The position numbers and the translations under genes were made by a program. The notes under the pieces were generated by a model. That model was not told where the DNA came from. It saw only the letters and a program-made list of their open reading frames with translations, and made no database searches. Below, in pieces: positions 20,984 through 29,538 of a DNA stretch of 30,284 nt. The number at the start of each line of letters is the position of its first letter. The stretch's first letter is position 1. Origin of the DNA: a virus. The DNA lies in IMG/VR virus record IMGVR_UViG_3300042691_016826, positions 1 through 30,284 of that record; one strand, 5' to 3'.

Positions 20984-22417
20984 ATGCAAGATAAGAATCT
21001 ATACCTAGCGTCAACGCTTACGGCCACGGAGACGTCCATATCAATGGACTTGCAGGCCGCTAAGTCTCTCACGGTCCAGGCGACATGGGACGTCAACGCA
21101 CCGGCAAGTAAAACGTTCCCCCCTGGGACGTTGGAAGTCCAGACCCTCACCTTCCCAGCCCCTGCCTCAGCTGCCAACGGCGATTACGTGGTGGTCGAGG
21201 ACATTTCGGCAACTACGTGGGCTGTGGCCCTTACTAAAGGCGAATATGCGGTTCAAGAGCTTACCTTTCTGGCTAAAGCTTCCTGCGTGTCTCGTGACTT
21301 TGTGGTGCTGTACGATGCCTCGGGTAACGCCTGGGCAGCTGCCGTGGATCTTACTGGGTCGGACGCAGACCCAAGCGCACAGAAGTGGTCGGACGTTGCT
21401 TCGGCGCGTAAAGTAAAGGTCAATATCTCGGCGGCTACTACGGCAGCAAGCGTAGCAGCGGCCTTTGAGACCGCCCTTAACGCCCTCACAGGTTTTACGG
21501 CAGCCTTTACTACCGACGACACCGCAGCTGACGGCACTATGCTGGTTACGTGCGATGCCGTCGGAGCAGTCACGGCAGCTGAATACTGGAAGTCCACGGC
21601 AGGATCGAGCCTCGGGTCTAGCCCCCTGGCTACGTCCATCGTAGTAGCTGAGGACACGGCAGGGTACTCCCCGACCGAGCCTACGGGCGCTATCTGGACG
21701 GCGGTTGCAGCGGCCAATAAGGATTCCGTAGACGTGACGGGGTTGGCGGACGCAGCAGCGGTCGCAGCGGCGGTTGAACTAGCCCTCAACGCCCTGACCG
21801 GCTTCACTGACGTTATCACCACGGACGATACGGCAGCGGACGGTACGATGACACTGACCCAGGTTGAGCCAGGGGCGGTCACTAACCCGGTAGTCAAGAG
21901 CACGGCGGACGCAGGAGCGGGTAGTATTACCGGGGTACAGACAACGGGTGGTGTTGCCGGGGTTAACCTCGGTAGTAATACGGCCTACTCGGCAGCCCAC
22001 GGCATGTACACGGGTCTACTCGGCAGGCTGACCACTGGGACTACGCTACCGGCGGGCCTGTCTCTGGCCACGGATTATTATCTGATTAAGGTAAACGCGA
22101 ACGAGTATAAGTTTGCTACCACGCTGGAAAATGCTCTAGCAGGTACGGCGGTCAACATTACCAACCGAGGTACAGGTACGCACACCTTTACCCCGACGGC
22201 CCTCTCAGCTAGTACGAAGCTTCAGAAGTCTAACGACGGTACCAATTGGGTGGACGTTCATGACGATGAAGTCCTTGGCGGGGCCAATAGTCAAACAATA
22301 AGCGCCGATGGGGCCGTGTTCTGGATTATCCCAGATGCGGGCTGGAGGTATGTTCGCCAGTCAGTTACATTGGCGGCAGGACAACTGACCATGACCACGG
22401 CAGCAGTCGCCAAATAA
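20984..22417 (+). CDS. Modular repeat-rich virion protein
   Basis: A 477-residue Ala/Thr-rich protein with GGAGG before its ATG. It is built of repeats. A pair near residues 52-86 and 90-124 (VQTLTFPAPASAANGDYVV and VQELTFLAKASCVSRDFVV) is followed by a pair near 134-222 and 236-325 sharing ALNALTGFT and TTDDTAADGTM. A further module has GLSLATDYYLIKVNANEYKF and NRGTGTHTFTP, and the C-terminal beta domain includes KLQKSNDGTNWVDVHDDE. Similar modules are common in phage tail, neck and decoration proteins. Its place between tube and chaperones suggests a tail-surface decoration or minor tail protein. The 86-bp gap after it (22418-22503) holds only short hairpins. Confidence 0.55.
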   Translation: MQDKNLYLASTLTATETSISMDLQAAKSLTVQATWDVNAPASKTFPPGTLEVQTLTFPAPASAANGDYVVVEDISATTWAVALTKGEYAVQELTFLAKASCVSRDFVVLYDASGNAWAAAVDLTGSDADPSAQKWSDVASARKVKVNISAATTAASVAAAFETALNALTGFTAAFTTDDTAADGTMLVTCDAVGAVTAAEYWKSTAGSSLGSSPLATSIVVAEDTAGYSPTEPTGAIWTAVAAANKDSVDVTGLADAAAVAAAVELALNALTGFTDVITTDDTAADGTMTLTQVEPGAVTNPVVKSTADAGAGSITGVQTTGGVAGVNLGSNTAYSAAHGMYTGLLGRLTTGTTLPAGLSLATDYYLIKVNANEYKFATTLENALAGTAVNITNRGTGTHTFTPTALSASTKLQKSNDGTNWVDVHDDEVLGGANSQTISADGAVFWIIPDAGWRYVRQSVTLAAGQLTMTTAAVAK

Positions 22418-22503
22418 TGGCGCAGCGTAACCTGCTTAGTGGTTAGGTTGGCGAGCTATCGCCCCATCTCTCACGTTCAACCACATTTCACGAGGGCTAC
22501 ACT

Positions 22504-22830
22504 ATGAATAAGACTAAGACGTTCGGCTTAGGCACTATTGAGTACCGTATTCCTAACGTGGTTGAAAGCATGAGATGGCTGGGTAAGCTGGGCGTGTCGG
22601 CGGGGGGCGCTACTTCGGAGCGTTCTGAGTTTGAAGTTATGGCCGACCTTATCGAGCACCTTGCCCCCTTTGTCGTCTCTATTGACGCCTGCAAAGGCGA
22701 GACCCGTATCGATACCTGGGCGGACGCACTTTGCCATATTGAGTTTGTCGCGCCTCTGTCTGAGATCGCAGCCGAGCTTATGGGTCAATTCGGCGCAACC
22801 GACGCAGGTAAAAAGAGAAAAAAATCCTAA
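22504..22830 (+). CDS. Tail assembly chaperone, short form (gpG-like)
   Basis: A 108-residue protein just ahead of the tape measure gene region, with GAGG 8 bases before the ATG. Mostly helical (FEVMADLIEHLAPFVVSIDA) and ending in a Lys-rich tail GKKRKKS coded by an A-rich run. It matches lambda gpG-type chaperones in position, size and presence of a slippery sequence just before its stop. Such proteins coat the tape measure during tube assembly and are absent from the virion. A -1 shift at 22818-22824 extends it into the downstream frame. Confidence 0.85.
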   Translation: MNKTKTFGLGTIEYRIPNVVESMRWLGKLGVSAGGATSERSEFEVMADLIEHLAPFVVSIDACKGETRIDTWADALCHIEFVAPLSEIAAELMGQFGATDAGKKRKKS

Positions 22831-23066
22831 GGGTAGCTGCTAAGCTGTGGAGTGTGGGCGCCCCGCTAGAGACGGGACTAGACCCACACGAGACCGCAAT
22901 AGCCTACCCCTACATGTCGGCATACAGCGCCTTAGTGCGGTGTAAGAATCTGGGGCTAACCCTGGACGCAACCCAGTATGACCTAGACCTAATCGAATGC
23001 CTACATATCATACAAGAGACCGTAGAGGAGACCGCCTCTAAGAAGGGTAAGCGTAATGGCAAATGA
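22504..23066 (+). CDS. Tail assembly chaperone, frameshifted long form (gpGT-like)
   Basis: A ribosome slipping back one base on A AAA AAA (22818-22824) leaves the short frame four bases before its stop and continues ILRVAAKLWSVGAPLETGLD in the frame that ends at 23066, giving about 187 residues. The added part, with TAIAYPYMSAYSALVRCKN and a helical acidic end, is the T-like domain that recruits tape measure and tube proteins in lambda-type systems. A GTG at 22854 could in theory start this frame alone, but no ribosome binding site stands at proper spacing. The stop overlaps the tape measure start by 11 bases. Confidence 0.82.
22818..22824 (+). promoter_or_regulatory. Programmed -1 ribosomal frameshift site
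   Basis: Seven consecutive A bases are phased as A AAA AAA in the chaperone frame (codons aga aaa aaa), the X XXY YYZ form that permits both tRNAs to re-pair after a -1 slip. The zero-frame stop TAA follows at 22828-22830. Short inverted elements downstream (AGCT arms near 22834-22845, GGGCGCCC near 22856-22863) could give stimulatory structure; this part is weak. Confidence 0.85.
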
Positions 23067-25869
23067 TATCAAAATCGCCTTAAACTTAGACGGCACTAAC
23101 TTCAGCAAGGCCGCTAACGACGCACAGACCCGCGTAAAGGACCTGTCGGATGCACTTAAGAAGCTCAAAGGGCCTGTAGAGGACGGCTTAGGCGGGGCCT
23201 TCGGGTCACTTAAAGGCGCGGTAGGCGGTATAATCGATACCGTATTTAGTCTTAAGGGTGCGTTGGCGGGGGTAGCCTCCGCATTCGCTGCTGGTAAGAT
23301 TATCGAGGCAGCCATCGAGGCTGAGCAAGCCCTCAATGCCGTGGCTAACTCCTTGCGCCTGTCTGGCGAGCTATCAGCTGACGCACTTAAGGACGTCCAG
23401 GACTTCGCGGGAGCCCTTCAGGACGTAACCGGGCTTGGCGACGATACCACCCTAAGCATGTTGGCCTTGGCGCAATCCTTTGGCCTGTCTAAGGACGAGG
23501 CTAAGAAGGCTGTATCTGCCGCCGTGGACCTGTCCGCAGCTACGGGTAAGGACCTTAACACGTCCGTTGAAATGCTCTCTAAGAGCTACAACGGGAATGT
23601 TAAAGCCCTGGCCCTGCTTAACCCTGAGGTGAAGTCACTCACAAAAGAGCAGCTGGCGGCAGGCGCGGCAGTTGATAAGCTAAGCGAACAATACGCAGGC
23701 AGCGCTGCGCAACGCCTCAAGACCTTTGGCGGGGCGGTTGGCTCTCTCAAGACCCGGTTTGGCGATCTGCTTGAAGAAATTGGATTCCTGGTAACTAAGA
23801 ATCCTGCCGTTATCGCCTCGGTGCGCGAGGTTGAGGGGGTTATACGCCTACTCGGGACGGTCATAGCCGAGAACGCGGACTCCATTCGCCAATGGGTGAC
23901 GGGGGCCATTACCGACTTCCTTACCGGCCTTAACCTAAGCGTGCGCGCCCTTGGTCTGTTCGGGGAAGCCGTCGGGGAGACAAGCAGCCTAGAGCTGCCC
24001 AGTATATTTACTAAGGCCGGTATAGCCGTAGCATTCCTTTCGGACCAGTTTCTGGCTGCTAAAGAGACCTACGCCCGGCTTAAGTTTGAATTTGAGTCGG
24101 ATAATATCCAAGGGGCGATTACACAAGGCATGACGGTGCCCCCCGAAGCCTTTGAGAACCTACAGCGCCTTAAGGATAGCCTAGACGAGGTACGCAAGGC
24201 TCGCGAGGACCTATCTACTGCCGTAGCTAGAGCCGAGGGTACGGTTATCCTAGCCCCGGACACGTCCAAGTTTTCTAAGGCCGTGGACGATATTAAGGCG
24301 AAGCTCAACGGCCTGCCTTCTACCGTATCGATCGACGTTAACGCCAAAGGCGGTCGGGGAGTTGGGGGCGGTAAGGACGCGCGCGAAGGGGGCGGTAAGG
24401 ACGAGGAGGGTGAGACGGTTAAGGAGGGCTTAGAAGCCTTCCTAGCCCGCCTCGGATCCGAGCAAGGCGCCCTTGCCATGAAGGATCTAAAGAAGCAGCA
24501 GCAGAAGGACAGGGATGCCGACGAGAAACGGGCAGCCGATATTGAGGCATCTTGGACCGCCGGTATGTTGTCGTTTGCCGCAGCCTCAGCCAAAGCCCTA
24601 GCAGGCGGGGCCGAGGGAGCTAGATCGGCTCTATCAGGTCTCGGTGCCGCTGCTGCTGATGCGTTCTTTCCTGGAGCAGGGCAGGCCGTGGGGCCGCTTA
24701 TTGACGCCCTATCCCAAGGCCCTGAAGCCGTTAGGGGTATGGTCAACAGCTTCGCGGACGCGATACCGGGATTACTTGAGAATATCGCGGAAGCTATCCC
24801 GGTCCTAGTTGAGACACTGGCCGACCGGATGCCAGACATTATCGTAGCCCTCGTCAAGGCTACCCCTAAGATTACGGTGGCTCTGATAAAGGCGTTTAGC
24901 GATCCCCGGACTTATGCCGAGATCGCCAAAGGGCTAGCGCAAGCAGCCGTAGAGGGCGCGAGATTTCAGCAAGAGAAGTTCAAGGAGTCTACTCAGCAGT
25001 TTAAGGACGGGGTAGGCGAGGCAACCCGCAAGACTACCTCCGGGCTACAGCAGATAGGACCCTTCCTAGTACAGGCTATGCAGAAGGCCGGAGACACGTT
25101 TGCTCAGTTTATCTACACGCTGCCTGAGAAGCTGGGCGAGGCGTTCCAGTCCACGTTTGACTTCCTTAGTCAAGGGATTATGGATGTATGGACCACCTTC
25201 AGTACGGTCTTTACCGAAGGCATCCCTAGCCTGTTTACCGCTATGCTGGAAGGTATCGGGCCGTTTATTGAGGGGTTCGGTACCGCGCTTACCGAAGTAT
25301 TCAGCGCGGCCGTAACTGAAATCGGTCTACTGTTTTCTGAGACTGTCCCAGAGGCATTGGCTGCGCTAGGGGAGAAGTTTACAGCCGTATTCGGCGGGCT
25401 ACCCGAAGTCTTCGCTACCGTGTGGCAGACCCTTAGGGACGGCTTCGCGTCGGCATTCCAGGATATACCGCAAGCACTAATAGACGCGGTTAAGGGGGCA
25501 TTCGACGCGCTTATCCCAGGAGGCGGGGGCGGTAAGAAAGGGCCGGTTACAGGAATACCGGGCTCACCTCTCGCAACCGGCGGTATCGTCAAGGGTAAGG
25601 GTAATAGAGATTCCGTTCCTGCAATCCTAGCCCCGGGGGAGCTTGTCCTTGACAGAACTACAGGACCTAGGCTTAACGCCTTTATCGACCGAGCGGAACA
25701 AAATGCCCAGTCTCCGGACACTAGCGACGGCACCACTATGGCTTTGCTTGCTAAAATTGTTGGCCTTCTACAGCAGCCGATTACGGTTGAGACCGAGGCG
25801 ACGATAGACGGGCGTACCATGGCGGACATTATCCTTAAATTGAACCGTACTAATCAGAGGCTTGCATAA
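23056..25869 (+). CDS. Tape measure protein
   Basis: At 937 residues this is the longest gene in the window, directly after the chaperone pair. The N-terminus has the coiled, Lys/Asp-rich pattern of tape measures (ANDAQTRVKDLSDALKKL), then Ala/Gly-rich helices (ALAGVASAFAAGKIIEAAIE). A middle hydrophobic part (about 540-650, with AIPVLVETLADRMPDIIVAL) may help DNA pass the inner membrane. The C-terminus has the family's common motif, ATGGIVKGKGNRDSVPAILA followed by PGELVLDR. Length sets tail length, here near 140 nm by the 0.15 nm per residue rule. No peptidase or lysozyme motif was seen. Its stop overlaps the next start as TAATG. Confidence 0.93.
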   Translation: MANDIKIALNLDGTNFSKAANDAQTRVKDLSDALKKLKGPVEDGLGGAFGSLKGAVGGIIDTVFSLKGALAGVASAFAAGKIIEAAIEAEQALNAVANSLRLSGELSADALKDVQDFAGALQDVTGLGDDTTLSMLALAQSFGLSKDEAKKAVSAAVDLSAATGKDLNTSVEMLSKSYNGNVKALALLNPEVKSLTKEQLAAGAAVDKLSEQYAGSAAQRLKTFGGAVGSLKTRFGDLLEEIGFLVTKNPAVIASVREVEGVIRLLGTVIAENADSIRQWVTGAITDFLTGLNLSVRALGLFGEAVGETSSLELPSIFTKAGIAVAFLSDQFLAAKETYARLKFEFESDNIQGAITQGMTVPPEAFENLQRLKDSLDEVRKAREDLSTAVARAEGTVILAPDTSKFSKAVDDIKAKLNGLPSTVSIDVNAKGGRGVGGGKDAREGGGKDEEGETVKEGLEAFLARLGSEQGALAMKDLKKQQQKDRDADEKRAADIEASWTAGMLSFAAASAKALAGGAEGARSALSGLGAAAADAFFPGAGQAVGPLIDALSQGPEAVRGMVNSFADAIPGLLENIAEAIPVLVETLADRMPDIIVALVKATPKITVALIKAFSDPRTYAEIAKGLAQAAVEGARFQQEKFKESTQQFKDGVGEATRKTTSGLQQIGPFLVQAMQKAGDTFAQFIYTLPEKLGEAFQSTFDFLSQGIMDVWTTFSTVFTEGIPSLFTAMLEGIGPFIEGFGTALTEVFSAAVTEIGLLFSETVPEALAALGEKFTAVFGGLPEVFATVWQTLRDGFASAFQDIPQALIDAVKGAFDALIPGGGGGKKGPVTGIPGSPLATGGIVKGKGNRDSVPAILAPGELVLDRTTGPRLNAFIDRAEQNAQSPDTSDGTTMALLAKIVGLLQQPITVETEATIDGRTMADIILKLNRTNQRLA

Positions 25870-26999
25870 TGGCGACACGTAACCACCGCATCCGATTCAG
25901 CGATAACAATCTAGCCGCTGCTACAGGTGCGGCGGTTACCGTGTCCTCCGCCCTTTCGGGCTTCCCCGCGTCCAATTTGACCGATAGCTACCGCTTCAAG
26001 ACCTGGAAGACGGGCGGTAATTTTACTATCGGCTCAACCAATAATACCTTATATATCAACGATGGTACTAACCGGACTATCACGTTAACGTCCGCCTCGT
26101 ATACCTACACAACGCTGGCAGCCCACGTCCAGACCCAGCTTAACGCCTCGTCCTCGGCCTGGACTTGCACCTATAGCACCACTACCGGCAAGTTTACTAT
26201 AGGCCGGTCGGCAGGCACTAAGACCTTGCGCCTCACGCAGACTACTAACGCAGCTTGGGACACTTTAGGGATAAGCGGGGCCTCGGACGTTGACGCGGCA
26301 TCAGCTACCCTAGTACGTCGCAACCATACCAGCGAATACATTGACATCGATCTAGGCTCGGCAGCCCTGGCGCCTACCTTCTGCGCCCTCATAGGCCCGC
26401 TGGGGGAGACGTTCAGTGTATCAACTTCAGCCACTGTTACACTTAAGGCTAACACGTCCGCCAGCTTTACAAGCGCCCCCTACTCGGTGACGCTAACCCC
26501 CGATACCCATGGGATATACCAGTTTCTGGACACTGAAGCCGGGACTAGCACCACGTATCGCTATTGGCGGCTTGAGATTACCGACCGGGAGAATACGGTA
26601 GGCCCTACCGGATTTAAGATGGGACACCTATATCTAGGCGACTATACTACCATTGAGCGTAGGAACGTGGCTAGCGGGTTCTCTAAGACTCTGGTCGATT
26701 CGGCTGAGGCGTCAGAGAGCCAGGGCGGGGCGCTCTACTTCCAGTCGGGGCTTAAGTATACCACGTATGAGGGTGTAACCCTATCCTATCTGGACGCCTC
26801 GGACAGGCGGACACTGGAGCAGCTGTTCTATGATCTTGGGGTGTCCACGCCCTTCTACGTGTCCTTTGACCCGACCTTGCTCGTGTCCACTAGCGCATCG
26901 GAGTTTACCCGGTACGTGGTCTTCTCCCAGCCCCCGAACCTAACGCATATTAAGTCTGATATCTACACCGTTAGCCTTAGCTTCCGGGAGGTTATGTAA
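25869..26999 (+). CDS. Distal tail-like protein carrying the tube-protein repeat module
   Basis: A 376-residue protein after the tape measure, the place of a distal tail protein. It opens with a beta-rich region (SGFPASNLTDSYRFKTWKTG), then a module at about 52-145 with TLAAHVQTQLNASSSAWTC and YSTTTGKFTIGRSAGTKTL, which resembles the inserted module of the tube protein at 19442-20968. The second half (YWRLEITDRENTVGPTGFKM, RRTLEQLFYDLGVSTPFYVS, then IYTVSLSFREVM) reads like a beta-sandwich binding domain plus distal-tail ring. The next gene starts by TAATG overlap with GGGAGG in front. Position and layout support a tail-tip role; the exact subunit is uncertain. Confidence 0.65.
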   Translation: MATRNHRIRFSDNNLAAATGAAVTVSSALSGFPASNLTDSYRFKTWKTGGNFTIGSTNNTLYINDGTNRTITLTSASYTYTTLAAHVQTQLNASSSAWTCTYSTTTGKFTIGRSAGTKTLRLTQTTNAAWDTLGISGASDVDAASATLVRRNHTSEYIDIDLGSAALAPTFCALIGPLGETFSVSTSATVTLKANTSASFTSAPYSVTLTPDTHGIYQFLDTEAGTSTTYRYWRLEITDRENTVGPTGFKMGHLYLGDYTTIERRNVASGFSKTLVDSAEASESQGGALYFQSGLKYTTYEGVTLSYLDASDRRTLEQLFYDLGVSTPFYVSFDPTLLVSTSASEFTRYVVFSQPPNLTHIKSDIYTVSLSFREVM

Positions 27000-27460
27000 T
27001 GGGCTACCTGCTACCCGCTCGAGCCTACTTTAGAGCCCTCGAGACTAACGAGACTGTCAGTCTGGGTAGCGTATCCCTACCCTCGGCGATAGAGATTCAC
27101 GCCATACGTGTCCTGATATATAAGCAAGGCACGGCAGGCGGTACCGAGCGTTGGCGTATTAAGGCATACCGGGACGCAGCTAAGACCGACCTAGCCTATA
27201 CCAGCGCCTACACGAACCTAACCGACATAACGGACCTAGGTATCAATTGGTACGGCTGGGTTAGCGCTAGCTTTAGCCGGGAGAACGTGCCTGCGTCCAC
27301 TACGTTCTATCTCTCGCTTGAGCTTGAGAATTACACCCGGAATGCCGATACGTATTACCTAGCCTTGTCGTTAGACTGGCCTAACCCCCAGTATGCGACT
27401 ACGGCAGCCACACGCAAGGGGATAGCCCTTCAAATATACGGGTATGAGGTGATAACGTGA
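26999..27460 (+). CDS. Small tail-tip protein, beta-rich
   Basis: A 153-residue protein of predicted beta-sandwich type (IEIHAIRVLIYKQGTAGG, then FYLSLELENYTRNADTYYLA, then KGIALQIYGYEV). No known family is recognised. GGAGG lies 7 bases before the ATG, which overlaps the upstream stop, and its own stop overlaps the next GTG start as GTGA. Tight coupling on both sides to tail-tip genes implies a virion role, possibly a ligand-binding or structural accessory domain. Confidence 0.6.
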   Translation: MGYLLPARAYFRALETNETVSLGSVSLPSAIEIHAIRVLIYKQGTAGGTERWRIKAYRDAAKTDLAYTSAYTNLTDITDLGINWYGWVSASFSRENVPASTTFYLSLELENYTRNADTYYLALSLDWPNPQYATTAATRKGIALQIYGYEVIT

Positions 27461-29538
27461 GCATAAGTGCAGCTGCTACCGCCTTAAGGGCCTCTGACCG
27501 CTTCATGCTAGTCCGCCTAACCCCGGCTCGCTACGTCAGCACGGACTTGGCGTCCGAAGGCGGAGGCGTATACGGCATGACGTGGACCTACCCTATCGCG
27601 AAGGTTGAGCGGAACGGTACGGTATTGACCGAGACGTCCACTAACCCGCCCGGGACTAACGACTATTGGTACCATGACGAGAGCAGTGGTACGTTCAAGG
27701 TCAAGCTGGCCTCAGCCCCGTCCAGCACTAACGTAGTGGTCATCTACTACTACCTGTTTTACACTAATCAAAAAGCCCGCGAAGCCTACGAGACGCCTAC
27801 TGATAGCGCAACTACGCTACGGGATTGGGAGCCTCGGCTCGCGTACCTGCCTACCATTACCCAGTCTATCCGCAACGTGACTAGCGGGGTATTCTCCCTA
27901 TCTGCCAGCGGACTTGAGTTAATCAATTCGGACTACGCCTTTCAATCGTTCCTTACCTCCAAGGACTCTTTTAGCGGTAAGGACGTGGACATATGGCTAT
28001 GCGTTAACGACACGTCCGAGATTCAGAAGGTATTTAAGGGTGCGGTCGATTCTATTCGCCTTAGTGAAGGTACGGTATCGGTTAGCTTCTTAGACCTATT
28101 CTCTAAGCTAGACAAGCCCTGCTATATGGGGGATACGGCTGCTGAGGCGATATACAGCCGGGATACGTTCACTAGCCTAGATACGGCTTATGAGGGGGTA
28201 CCGTGCAAATACGTGGCGGGGGCGGGTAACCGTATCACGTTCAAGTACGTACAAAGCACGGGAGGGGGCGCGGACGTGGATGGGCGACCGGTAGACGGGG
28301 AGCAGGCGGCTTGCACCTCGTTTACTTATGTATCTACGTCCACTAACCGGACTTGGGGGCTATGCCGTGTGCCTACGGGTATAGCCAACCAATCTTTCGG
28401 TAGCATTGTCCGCAAGCTAGACGGGCTCGGCAGTAGCATTACCTTGGCCTACGTCAACAGCCACACCTACGCTGTAGGCGAGACCATTAAGTGGGTAGAG
28501 GCAGCCGTAACATATTACGGTATCGTAATACGCGCAGACGCCTTCACGTACTCGGGCACCGCATACAATCTGGCAATAAGCACGGCGGACGGGACCTTTA
28601 CCACGTCCTCCACCATTAATGCGCTACCTAAGATTGCCATAGGGATACGAGGCGGCAGCCTGCAATACGGCATATGGGTTAAGTACAGCGATTTTACTAC
28701 CAACTCGTCTACTACCTCCGGGGCTAATAAGTACATAAGCGTAACCTTCGCCGATAACTTTGAGAGCACCTACTTGAGTGCGGCGGACGTGACGACGCTT
28801 GACCCCGGGGTGTATCAGGTCCTGTTTCGCGTAGTGCCCTCCGCCGACGCTGGACATGAGACTGTGCTTAAGGCTATTATAGATTCGGCTGGGGTAACGT
28901 CTAACGCCGCGTCCTTCACGGCAGCCGGTAGCGCCCTAGCCATGGACTGCCGCTTTACCATACCTTATTTTGACGAGACCGATTACAAGACCCACACGGA
29001 ATACGCAGAGGACCTGCTAGCATGTACGCTCGGGGCGGTATACCAGAACAGTAGTCAGGAGGCGGCATACGAGCTACTGGACAGTGAGGCGGGGGCGCAG
29101 ACTATAGATCGGAATGTATACCTAAAGGGCTCGCTTAGCGCCTCGGTAGACTATAACGATGTGGTCACTCAGATAGTGGCCTACAACCCACATGCCATTG
29201 AGTTGGACTCGCTAGACTCGGCAGACCCCTCCTCAGTAACCTCCGAATCCCTGATAGCTAAGTACCTTCACGGTGCCAAGACTACACGCTTTAGACACCT
29301 TATGGTATCGCTGGCTAACCGCATTGCCGCTGTCCTTGCGGTACGTTCTAGCCCCCGTATCCTATACCGCTTTGAAACTGCTACGGCTAGCTTAAGCTCC
29401 TTGCTAAATGATCCGATAACACTAGAGGCGAGCGCAGTGTTAGGCGGTAGCGGTACTAAGGACCTGTCCATTGTAACCATCGATAACTCGGGTAGTTCTA
29501 CGGTAGTAGAGGCCCTTGACTTGGAGTCACTAGCATGA
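27457..29538 (+). CDS. Large tail-tip/minor tail protein
   Basis: A 693-residue protein from GTG 27457, with GAGGTG 6 bases upstream. The region at about 145-230 (VFSLSASGLELINSDYAFQS, DVDIWLCVNDTSEIQKVFKG, DSIRLSEGTVSVSFLDLFSK) is of a type seen in hub or tail-tip proteins of siphoviruses. The middle is rich in beta-strands with Ser/Thr/Gly repeats, and the end (YAEDLLACTLGAVYQNSSQE and onward) is mixed alpha/beta. Length and gene order fit a baseplate hub or central tail-tip component, which may contact the host envelope. No enzymatic motif was seen. The stop overlaps the next start as ATGA. Confidence 0.65.
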   Translation: MSISAAATALRASDRFMLVRLTPARYVSTDLASEGGGVYGMTWTYPIAKVERNGTVLTETSTNPPGTNDYWYHDESSGTFKVKLASAPSSTNVVVIYYYLFYTNQKAREAYETPTDSATTLRDWEPRLAYLPTITQSIRNVTSGVFSLSASGLELINSDYAFQSFLTSKDSFSGKDVDIWLCVNDTSEIQKVFKGAVDSIRLSEGTVSVSFLDLFSKLDKPCYMGDTAAEAIYSRDTFTSLDTAYEGVPCKYVAGAGNRITFKYVQSTGGGADVDGRPVDGEQAACTSFTYVSTSTNRTWGLCRVPTGIANQSFGSIVRKLDGLGSSITLAYVNSHTYAVGETIKWVEAAVTYYGIVIRADAFTYSGTAYNLAISTADGTFTTSSTINALPKIAIGIRGGSLQYGIWVKYSDFTTNSSTTSGANKYISVTFADNFESTYLSAADVTTLDPGVYQVLFRVVPSADAGHETVLKAIIDSAGVTSNAASFTAAGSALAMDCRFTIPYFDETDYKTHTEYAEDLLACTLGAVYQNSSQEAAYELLDSEAGAQTIDRNVYLKGSLSASVDYNDVVTQIVAYNPHAIELDSLDSADPSSVTSESLIAKYLHGAKTTRFRHLMVSLANRIAAVLAVRSSPRILYRFETATASLSSLLNDPITLEASAVLGGSGTKDLSIVTIDNSGSSTVVEALDLESLA

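Noticed and set aside
22429-22463. Terminator after the repeat-rich virion protein gene
   Set aside because: AACCT/AGGTT and GGCGA/TCGCC hairpins are short and no T run follows.
22854-23066. Independent gene starting at GTG 22854
   Set aside because: No correctly spaced ribosome binding site, and the frame is joined without a stop to the A7 slippery site; described as the long chaperone form instead.
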